Below, one piece after another: positions 5,038 to 10,100 of a stretch of 10,100 bases of DNA. A program made the position numbers and the translations under genes. This DNA comes from CAZDDW01 sp964480695 (GTDB lineage: Bacteria; Patescibacteriota; Patescibacteriia; UBA9934; CAZDDW01). Where the stretch lies: positions 1 to 10,100 of the forward strand of contig CAYZPO010000033.1 in the NCBI GenBank assembly GCA_964480695.1, written 5' to 3'. The stretch's first letter is position 1. The number at the start of each line of letters is the position of its first letter. The notes below the pieces were generated by a model that searched no databases, was not told the DNA's origin, and was given only the letters and a program-made list of their open reading frames with translations.

Positions 5038-7275
5038 ATGTCAAACAATCAAAGATTTGAGATCGAGTGGGGCGGCAAGCCCTTGATCATTGAGACGGAC
5101 AAGTTTCCGACTCAGGCCAACGCAACCTGTACTGTTCAGTACGGGGAAACTTTAGTGTTGGTCACAGCAACCATGAGTAAACACAAACGGGAAGGAATTG
5201 ACTTCTTTCCTTTAATGGTTGATTACGAAGAGAAGCTTTATGCAGCCGGTCGCATCAAAGGTTCTCGTTTTATGAAAAGAGAGGGACGAGCTACTGACGA
5301 AGCCATCTTAGTCGGTCGTTCTATTGATCGCGGCCTACGCCCACTCTTTAATCAAGACATGCGTAATGAAGTTCAGGTAATTGTAACTGTTCTGTCTTTT
5401 GACGGAGAGAACGACCCTGATGTCCTTGGAATAGTTGGTGCTTGTTGCGCTTTACATATGTCTGACATCCCATGGAATGGCCCAATGGCTGGAATCCGTG
5501 TTGGTCAGGTTGATGGAAAGTGGATTATCAACCCAACCTATGAAGAACGAGAGAAATCAATTATTGATCTTGCCTTCACTGGAACTCATGAAAAAATTCT
5601 CATGGTTGAATCTGATGCAAAGGAGGCCTCAGAAGATGTTGCCATTGAAGCCTTTAAACAAGGACGAGAACACATAAAATCAGTGATTGATCTGATGGAA
5701 GAAATACGTAACAAGGTAGGCACTCCTAAAGTAGACGTTATGGCGCCAACCAATGATGAAGAGGTGGCTGCCAAAAAAGCTGTGGAGCAAGCTGTTGAAT
5801 TAGCTACCCCTTTTGTGGCTAAAAAAACTAAGGAATATATGTTTGCCAATCCTGAAGCCACCAAAAAGGAGCGTGGCGAAGAAAGAACTAAAATTACTGA
5901 AGAACTAGGCGAGTATCTTAAAGAAAAAGAGATCGAAGAAGACTACATCGCGTATGCTCAAAACAAGGCATACGAACTAATCGAAGCTGAGATTTCTCGC
6001 GCCATCTTAGAAGACGGCAAGCGAGTTGATGGTCGAGCCATGGATGAAGTTCGTCCTTTGTTTGCTAAAACTTCTTTGCTTCCACGTGTTCATGGATCAG
6101 GTTATTTTGGACGAGGAGAAACTCAGATTCTTTCTGTAGTCACCCTTGGTTCTCCTGGTGATGAACAGACTTTGGACGGAATGGAAACCATGGGCACTAC
6201 AAGTTACTTCCATCACTACAACTTCCCTCCATACTCAGTTGGCGAAGTAAAGTTCATGCGTGGACCAGGGCGACGAGACATCGGACACGGAGCCTTGGCT
6301 GAGAAAGCTTTGGCTTACATGATCCCGAAAAAAGAAGATTTCCCTTACACCATTCGTGTGGTGTCTGAGGTTCTTTCTTCTAATGGTTCTAGTTCTATGG
6401 GGTCAACTTGTGGTTCAACTGTTGCTCTACTAGATGCTGGTGTACCAATTAAAAATCCTGTGGCTGGAGTTGCGATGGGTGTAGCTACTAACGACAAAGG
6501 AGACTGGAAAGTACTAACTGATATTCAAGATCTTGAAGACGGTCCTGGTGGAATGGACTTCAAGGTTACTGGAACCAAAGATGGAATCACTGCTATTCAG
6601 ATGGATACCAAAACTCAGGGATTGAGTCATGACATTGTAATAGAAGCAATAAACGGTGCGCGTGAAGGACGGATGACAATTCTAGATGTGATCGCTAAGG
6701 AAATTCCTGAACCACATGAAATGTCACAACATGCTCCACGAATCGTTTCCATCAAAATTGACCCAGAAAAGATTGGAGATGTCATCGGCCCTGGTGGAAA
6801 AATTATTAATGGAATCATTGAAGATACAGGCGTTCAATCAATTGATATTGAAGATGACGGTATGGTCATGATCACTTCGACTGGTGGTGAAGCAGCTGAG
6901 AAGGCCTTACAGATAGTGAAAGACCTGACTCGAGAAATTGCTGCTGGAGAAATCTTTAAAGGCAAGGTGGTTCGCTTAATGGACTTTGGAGCCTTTGTTG
7001 AACTTCTACCAAAGAAAGATGGATTAGTTCATGTTTCTGAGCTAGCCCCTTGGCATGTTGAGAAGGTAACTGATATTGTTAATCTTGGCGATGAGATCAC
7101 TGTTAAAGTACTTGAAATCGATAGTCAGGGTCGAATCAACCTGTCTATGAAACAGGCCCCGGGAAACACTTATCCTGAAAGACCAAAAAATAGTGGTCGT
7201 CCGCCACAACGTGACAATGGTAATCGTCGTCCACCTCGACCACGATCACCTCGACCACCACGTAACCAAGGTTAA
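5038..7275 (+). CDS. pnp: Polyribonucleotide nucleotidyltransferase (PNPase)
   Basis: A 745-residue enzyme that degrades RNA from the 3' end by phosphorolysis and can run in reverse. First RNase PH-like core: about 1-145 (GRIKGSRFMKREGR, DRGLRPLF). All-helical linker: about 240-325. Second, catalytic RNase PH core: about 328-545, with FMRGPGRRDIGHG (406-418), the phosphate-binding SSSMGSTCG (451-459) and D501 and D507 in EDGPGGMDFKV, which match by spacing the catalytic aspartates of E. coli PNPase. KH domain: about 567-630, with GPGG at 584-587. S1 domain: about 638-706 (FKGKVVRLMDFGAFVEL). The last 35 residues are a Pro/Arg-rich basic tail, probably for RNA or protein contacts. No SD is visible before the ATG. 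The start fits the family N-terminus (FEIEWGGKPL). The next gene begins immediately after the stop, so they are likely cotranscribed. Confidence 0.98.
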   Translation: MSNNQRFEIEWGGKPLIIETDKFPTQANATCTVQYGETLVLVTATMSKHKREGIDFFPLMVDYEEKLYAAGRIKGSRFMKREGRATDEAILVGRSIDRGLRPLFNQDMRNEVQVIVTVLSFDGENDPDVLGIVGACCALHMSDIPWNGPMAGIRVGQVDGKWIINPTYEEREKSIIDLAFTGTHEKILMVESDAKEASEDVAIEAFKQGREHIKSVIDLMEEIRNKVGTPKVDVMAPTNDEEVAAKKAVEQAVELATPFVAKKTKEYMFANPEATKKERGEERTKITEELGEYLKEKEIEEDYIAYAQNKAYELIEAEISRAILEDGKRVDGRAMDEVRPLFAKTSLLPRVHGSGYFGRGETQILSVVTLGSPGDEQTLDGMETMGTTSYFHHYNFPPYSVGEVKFMRGPGRRDIGHGALAEKALAYMIPKKEDFPYTIRVVSEVLSSNGSSSMGSTCGSTVALLDAGVPIKNPVAGVAMGVATNDKGDWKVLTDIQDLEDGPGGMDFKVTGTKDGITAIQMDTKTQGLSHDIVIEAINGAREGRMTILDVIAKEIPEPHEMSQHAPRIVSIKIDPEKIGDVIGPGGKIINGIIEDTGVQSIDIEDDGMVMITSTGGEAAEKALQIVKDLTREIAAGEIFKGKVVRLMDFGAFVELLPKKDGLVHVSELAPWHVEKVTDIVNLGDEITVKVLEIDSQGRINLSMKQAPGNTYPERPKNSGRPPQRDNGNRRPPRPRSPRPPRNQG

Positions 7276-8478
7276 ATGCCTCGATTAAACATTCCTTTAC
7301 ACAGTAAAACAGCTCGCCATAATCGGCGGGCTGTTTGGCTTATGTTGGGGTGGTTGATTCTTTTGGTTGTTGGCTGTAGTCTGGTTCACTCTTGGTTTAC
7401 CCGTGATACTTTAGCTGCATATGCTCCTGAAAACACTGCTTATGCGATCACGGTTCTTCCAACTAAAACCACTTGGCCAAAAATCCAAGAAAATTTTTCT
7501 CACCAACAACTGATTGGTGGGGTGCCTCTAAAACAACTGGCTCCTTATTTAAAGCAACGCCTGTCTATATTTATTCAGGAAGACGGTGCCCGAACGATTG
7601 TGTTTCATGGTCAACTGCCAGAATCTTTAAGGCGGGAACTATTGTCTTGCGGCCTGAATATTTCTGAACCAAAACGAAACATAACTCTAATATCTTATAG
7701 TTTTGAACAAGAACAATCAGGCTTAAAACAAACTACTAGCTTATGGTCTCGTTTTAACCCAGGATATCTAGGCTCGATTATCCTGCCTAAACAAGAAACT
7801 GTATTACCTGTTTTAGTCTCTGATTCAAGCTTAAGCATAAAACTAGGACAAAACAAGGGGGCTCAGACTTTACCACTAAAATTACCAGAAAATACTCTTT
7901 TGGCCCTTGAATTCCCTCCTGAGATTGGGGTCTTTCCTGATTGGATACCAGAAAATCTAAGCTCACACTTGAGTTCTGGGGCAGAGCTAATTATTTATTT
8001 AAACAATGACCAAAACCACACCCTTGAACTAACCTTAAATAAGGATATTGGCTCCGCTGAACTTAAAGAGCTGCACAACCAACTTTTATCAGCAATTACC
8101 CCTATGATTGAGACTAAAACACTACATGACGGCTCTCGCGTGAATGAGCTACGGTTGAACCACGACCAAATAATAGAAGAGGCGACCCTGGGGCCACTAA
8201 CCACCCTAAGAAGCAATTGGCTTACAAGTTCAACCAATGAAACCGAAACCAGCATTATCTTAAGTTGGTCAAAAGAATTCCAGGAAACACCAGAAACCAC
8301 AGAAATTCCAACAACGTGCCTAATAAACCCAGTAGGTCTGACACTAACTAATGGTCTTGCTGCATTATTATCTAACAATATTCATCGAGAGCAGAGTATT
8401 TTTGATATCCTTAGTAATTTTGTCTACGTAGGTTTGGACAAACAAGGTAATAATCTTTATTTCAAGGCCTGTTTTTAA
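7276..8478 (+). CDS. Membrane-anchored or lipoprotein-like protein of unknown function
   Basis: A 400-residue protein that I do not recognise as a named family. The N-terminus is basic (KTARHNRRA, 11-19), then hydrophobic from 19 to 33 (AVWLMLGWLILLVVG), with Cys at 34. VVGC fits the lipobox pattern, so it may be a lipoprotein cut before C34. Otherwise it is a single-pass membrane protein with most of the chain outside. The stretch YAPENTAYAITVLP (49-62) faintly resembles DUF3352-type exported proteins, by eye only. The rest looks like mixed alpha/beta with no catalytic motif that I can see, and it ends in KACF. The ATG follows the pnp stop with no gap. AAGG lies four bases upstream, so translation is probably coupled to pnp. 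A terminator follows at 8552-8580. GC is lower than in pnp. Confidence 0.8.
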   Translation: MPRLNIPLHSKTARHNRRAVWLMLGWLILLVVGCSLVHSWFTRDTLAAYAPENTAYAITVLPTKTTWPKIQENFSHQQLIGGVPLKQLAPYLKQRLSIFIQEDGARTIVFHGQLPESLRRELLSCGLNISEPKRNITLISYSFEQEQSGLKQTTSLWSRFNPGYLGSIILPKQETVLPVLVSDSSLSIKLGQNKGAQTLPLKLPENTLLALEFPPEIGVFPDWIPENLSSHLSSGAELIIYLNNDQNHTLELTLNKDIGSAELKELHNQLLSAITPMIETKTLHDGSRVNELRLNHDQIIEEATLGPLTTLRSNWLTSSTNETETSIILSWSKEFQETPETTEIPTTCLINPVGLTLTNGLAALLSNNIHREQSIFDILSNFVYVGLDKQGNNLYFKACF

Positions 8479-8484
8479 GAAATC

Positions 8485-8546
8485 TGTGGATAACTAGTAG
8501 AAAACTACCAAAAACTGAGGACAAGTGAACACAAAAGTTATCCGCA
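8485..8546. other. Pair of DnaA-box-like sequences
   Basis: TGTGGATAA at 8485-8493 is a perfect DnaA box on the minus strand (TTATCCACA). TTATCCGCA at 8538-8546 matches on the plus strand with one mismatch. They face each other about 45 bases apart in AT-rich non-coding DNA. Two boxes without dnaA or dnaN nearby are more likely a DnaA titration or regulatory site than an origin. Confidence 0.4.
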
Positions 8547-8551
8547 ACATG

Positions 8552-8580
8552 AAACGAATAAATTTTTTGTTCGTTTTTTT
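8552..8580 (+). terminator. Terminator of the pnp / 7276 transcript
   Basis: AAACGAA (8552-8558) pairs with TTCGTTT (8570-8576). The T-run extends from 8574 to 8580. It lies 74 bases after the stop at 8478 and before the promoter at 8608. Confidence 0.75.
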
Positions 8581-8607
8581 ATTATTAAATAAGCGAAATA
8601 TCAAGAA

Positions 8608-8636
8608 TTGACTTTAAGCTTTTTTTATGGTATTAT
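8608..8636 (+). promoter_or_regulatory. Strong extended -10 promoter of the structured RNA
   Basis: TTGACT (8608-8613), a 17-base spacer, then TATTAT (8631-8636) preceded by TGG. The spacer contains AAGCTT followed by a T-run and ATGG, very like the promoter at 1273. Predicted start is near 8643. Confidence 0.8.
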
Positions 8637-8642
8637 ATATGC

Positions 8643-9003
8643 AGAGTTCATTTCAAACCCTGGACACAGGGAGGTTTTCCGAAGGTCCCCACGGCTCTTT
8701 TGAGCTCTTTCGGAAAACACCCCAATACGTTACTTTCTTGTAGCACGTCATAAAAACAAAAACAAAAGTAAAAAAGCTCTAGGTTAGCTTGCACTATATG
8801 GCTATAACAGCCATCGCAAGTAAAACCAAAAGAAGGTAATGTATCAAGTCCACGTAAGGCCATGAATTGACACCATTTTGGGTGCGAGCAGTGTTTAGGA
8901 AATTTTCATAAACAATGCCTGCACCCACAGTGTGCTGTCTTCACCGGCCTCTTAAGGAGGCAACCCATATCATTCTCAAAAACGGGGCATTGCCTCCTTT
9001 TCC
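8643..9003 (+). ncRNA. Structured non-coding RNA of about 360 nt, family not recognised
   Basis: This fills most of the 611-base gap between 8478 and 9090. It is bounded by a strong promoter and a terminator and contains a chain of strong stems. (1) CCCTG/CAGGG, 8658-8671. (2) A perfect ten-base stem GTTTTCCGAA/TTCGGAAAAC, 8674-8683 with 8709-8718, enclosing GCTC-TTTT-GAGC. (3) CTTGC/GCAAG around ATGGCT/AGCCAT, 8788-8820. (4) A compound hairpin GGGTGC/GCACCC, 8880-8926, enclosing GCA/TGC and TGTTTA/TAAACA. (5) ACAG-TGTG-CTGT, 8927-8938. (6) The terminator. An A-rich single-stranded stretch lies at 8751-8776. No long plus-strand reading frame exists. Size and promoter strength suit a housekeeping RNA, but I see no tmRNA tRNA-like ends, no RNase P conserved core and no SRP RNA tetraloop motif. 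Function unknown. Confidence 0.72.
8954..9001 (+). terminator. Terminator of the structured RNA, with a competing hairpin
   Basis: AAGGAGGCAA (8954-8963) pairs perfectly with TTGCCTCCTT (8990-8999), and CCC/GGG can continue inside. The stem ends in TTTT (8998-9001). GCCTC at 8947-8951 can instead pair with GAGGC at 8957-8961, which would break the 5' arm of the terminator. Confidence 0.8.
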
Positions 9004-9025
9004 ATTTGCCAAATTCCTTATACAC

Positions 9026-9054
9026 TTGACACCAAGCCCCTTTCCCATTAGAAT
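9026..9054 (+). promoter_or_regulatory. Promoter of the dksA-like / lspA pair
   Basis: TTGACA (9026-9031), 17 bases, then TAGAAT (9049-9054). Expected start is near 9061, giving a leader of about 29 nt without an SD. No TG precedes this -10, unlike four other promoters in the window. Confidence 0.75.
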
Positions 9055-9089
9055 GTTTTCGCTTATACTCTATATATAACTCTCTGCTT

Positions 9090-9422
9090 ATGGATCCAAA
9101 ATTTTTAGAACAAGTTAAAGAACGTCTTTTAAGCGATCAGAAAAGACTTACTGAGGAGATCGCCAATACTAAGTTTGAAGACGTTGGAGATGAAGAAGGT
9201 GAGAATGCCTATGAGGTTGCACAATTAAGTGACAATCTCTCTTTAGAGGATTCTTTAAAGAAATCTTTACGTGATGTTGAGGGTGCTCTTAAACGAATAG
9301 AAGAAGGGACTTACGGCACCTGCAAATATTGTAAAGATGAGATTGATGAACAGCGTATAACTGCTCGCCCAACTTCGTCTGCTTGTATTCAGTGTAAGAA
9401 GACCTTGACCCAGGAGGTGTGA
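9090..9422 (+). CDS. dksA: TraR/DksA-family zinc-finger protein
   Basis: A 110-residue protein. Residues 1-70 are predicted coiled coil (LEQVKERLLSDQKRLTEEI and LEDSLKKSLRDVEGALKRIEEG) around an acidic turn (EDVGDEEGENAYEVAQLSDN). Residues 78-102 form the four-Cys zinc finger: C78, C81, C99 and C102, spaced C-x2-C-x17-C-x2-C as in DksA. DksA-type proteins enter the RNA polymerase secondary channel and adjust initiation, often with ppGpp. The canonical D-x-x-D-x-A tip is not obvious, so activity may differ. It is shorter than E. coli DksA (151 residues) and closer to TraR/YteA-like members. It overlaps lspA by four bases, so the two are translationally coupled. No SD is seen before the ATG. 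Confidence 0.88.
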   Translation: MDPKFLEQVKERLLSDQKRLTEEIANTKFEDVGDEEGENAYEVAQLSDNLSLEDSLKKSLRDVEGALKRIEEGTYGTCKYCKDEIDEQRITARPTSSACIQCKKTLTQEV

Positions 9423-9865
9423 AGAAGTTTGTTTGGATCAGCGTGATTGCTGTTCTGCTTGCTGCCTTTGATGAAGTAATCAAATTTTTGATATTAACAA
9501 GGCTCCCCGCAGAAGGGAGTTTTGTGTCCTCAAAAATTTTAACCATTGGATTACATCAAAACTTTGGCATTGCTTTTGATCTGCCAGTGACCCGTTGGCT
9601 GGTTCTGGCTCTGACCTCTGTTCTGATTCTGGTCTTTGTCTGGATTATTTGGAAACACTTTCGAACTCGACCCAATATCGCCGCAGCTGCCGCCCTGGTC
9701 GTGGCCGGAGCGTTAGGTAATCTGTTTGACCGCGTGTTCTATGGATTCACAGTCGACTATCTGATTTTTTTCGAACGCTCTGCAGTCAACATCTCTGATG
9801 CCTTGATCCTGATTGGTGTGATCTGGATCATCCTGTCTAACAGAAAACCCAAACTTGATCATTGA
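9419..9865 (+). CDS. lspA: Lipoprotein signal peptidase (signal peptidase II)
   Basis: A 148-residue integral membrane aspartyl protease that cuts prolipoproteins before the lipidated Cys. Four hydrophobic segments lie at about 4-26, 60-78, 86-101 and 126-140. Family motifs are seen: FDEVIKF (usual D-x-x-x-K), HQNFGIAF (N-x-G-x-x-F), GALGNLFDR with D104, and VNISDAL with D127. D104 and D127 are the expected catalytic pair. The last motif reads V-N-I-S-D in place of the common F-N-x-A-D, a mild change. The GTG start overlaps the dksA stop (GTGA). AGGAGG at 9412-9417 stands only one base before the GTG, too close for ideal pairing, so reinitiation from dksA is likely. The exported protein at 7276 with a VVGC lipobox is a possible substrate. 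Confidence 0.93.
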   Translation: MKKFVWISVIAVLLAAFDEVIKFLILTRLPAEGSFVSSKILTIGLHQNFGIAFDLPVTRWLVLALTSVLILVFVWIIWKHFRTRPNIAAAAALVVAGALGNLFDRVFYGFTVDYLIFFERSAVNISDALILIGVIWIILSNRKPKLDH

Positions 9866-9882
9866 ACATTGATAATTGATCA
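9855..9882. repeat. Four tandem copies of a 7-bp unit at the lspA end
   Basis: TTGATCA, TTGAACA, TTGATAA and TTGATCA follow each other without gaps. The first copies encode the last lspA codons and its TGA stop. The array overlaps the putative comM promoter. Confidence 0.7.
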
Positions 9883-9891
9883 TTTTATACG
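9862..9891 (+). promoter_or_regulatory. Possible promoter of the comM-like gene
   Basis: TTGAAC (9862-9867), 18 bases, then TATACG (9886-9891). Transcription would start near 9898, inside the 5' arm of the following hairpin. Weak evidence, because the 7-bp repeats create several TTGA boxes. Confidence 0.4.
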
Positions 9892-9894
9892 ATG

Positions 9895-9926
9895 ACTCCC
9901 CATCTAATTTGTAATTGGGAGTTTTT
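9895..9926 (+). terminator. lspA terminator whose 3' arm carries the comM SD
   Basis: ACTCCC (9895-9900) pairs with GGGAGT (9917-9922), followed by T up to 9926 and directly by the ATG at 9927. GGGAG (9917-9921) is also the SD of the next gene at five bases spacing, so the hairpin can both end lspA transcription and hide the SD. Confidence 0.65.
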
Positions 9927-10100
9927 ATGTCTACAAAAATTTATAGCGCCACCGTAATAGGTATGGACGCTGAAACAATCGAACTTGAAGGTAACTCACC
10001 TTACGGTATGTCTAACTTCTTTATCGTGGGTCTACCAGATACTGAGGTTAAAGAAGCACGCGAGCGCGTTCGAGCCGCGATTAAACGCTCGAATCTACCT
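9927..10100 (+). CDS. comM: ComM/YifB-family Mg-chelatase-like ATPase, N-terminus (partial)
   Basis: The first 58 codons are present and the frame stays open to the window end. The start MSTKIYSATVIGMDAETIELEG, then NFFIVGLPDTEVKEARERVRAAIKRS, matches the N-terminal Lon-like domain of ComM/YifB (typically K-x-Y-S-A-x-x-x-G-x-x-A, then F-x-I-V-G-L-P-D-x-x-V-K-E-x-R-E-R-V-R-A-A-I). Full-length members have about 500 residues with an AAA+ ATPase core. ComM is a helicase that promotes branch migration during natural transformation. The SD GGGAG lies five bases before the ATG. Confidence 0.93.
   Translation, partial: MSTKIYSATVIGMDAETIELEGNSPYGMSNFFIVGLPDTEVKEARERVRAAIKRSNLP

Noticed and set aside
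8639..8743. 34-codon reading frame from the ATG at 8639
   Set aside because: The ATG lies upstream of the expected transcription start (about 8643) and the frame runs through strong RNA stems. There is no SD and the peptide is not recognisable.
8648..8863. Minus-strand 71-codon frame
   Set aside because: No promoter or SD, it is opposite the structured RNA, and the protein has an unlikely composition.
8643..9003. tmRNA, RNase P RNA, SRP RNA or 6S RNA
   Set aside because: No TTCGA-type T loop or CCA end with a matching 5' acceptor strand, no GAGGAAAGTCC or ACAGAA core, no GGAAGCAGC-type SRP motif, and no pairing of the two ends as in 6S. The A-rich stretch at 8751-8776 can be read as a tag-like peptide, but without the tRNA-like domain this is not convincing.
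1..10100. CRISPR array
   Set aside because: No regularly spaced repeats of 20-40 bases were seen.

Overview
The window looks like a stretch of a small-genome bacterial chromosome, most consistent with the candidate phyla radiation (Patescibacteria). That placement is inferred from gene content and style: a lone Xer-type recombinase, an rpsO / NYN-domain gene / pnp block, a short TraR/DksA-type zinc-finger protein, lspA and a ComM-type ATPase, with moderate GC, small gaps and many leaders without a Shine-Dalgarno (SD) sequence. No 16S gene is present to confirm it.

Left part (1-1305): the C-terminal tail of an HU-like protein and its terminator; a tRNA-Arg(TCT) on the minus strand; and a minus-strand tyrosine recombinase (xer) with an apparently leaderless mRNA. 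The tRNA promoter starts inside the xer stop codon.

Middle left (about 1310-3980): a compositional island of two tandem plus-strand genes for secreted, acidic, Asp/Cys-rich proteins with MopE-type metal-binding motifs. The second also carries thrombospondin type 3 repeats and a probable beta-sandwich C-terminal domain. Hand-counted 60-base samples give about 58-75% GC here, against 40-52% in two samples of pnp. Both genes have strong SD sequences but sit behind AT-rich promoters of the local type, which suggests acquired genes under host-style transcription.

Middle (3990-8478): rpsO, a LabA/NYN putative RNase and pnp form an RNA-metabolism and translation block with structured leaders. It is followed by a membrane-anchored or lipoprotein-like protein of unknown function starting directly after the pnp stop.

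Right part (8479-10100): a 611-base gap without a convincing protein gene. It holds a perfect and a near-perfect DnaA box, a terminator, and a strongly promoted, highly structured RNA of about 360 nt that I cannot assign to a known family. After it come dksA-like and lspA, which overlap, and the start of a comM/yifB-like gene. LspA could process the lipobox protein upstream.

The best candidates for something undescribed are the structured RNA at about 8643-9003, the GC-rich metal-binding gene pair, and the repeated use of terminator arms that double as SD sequences.
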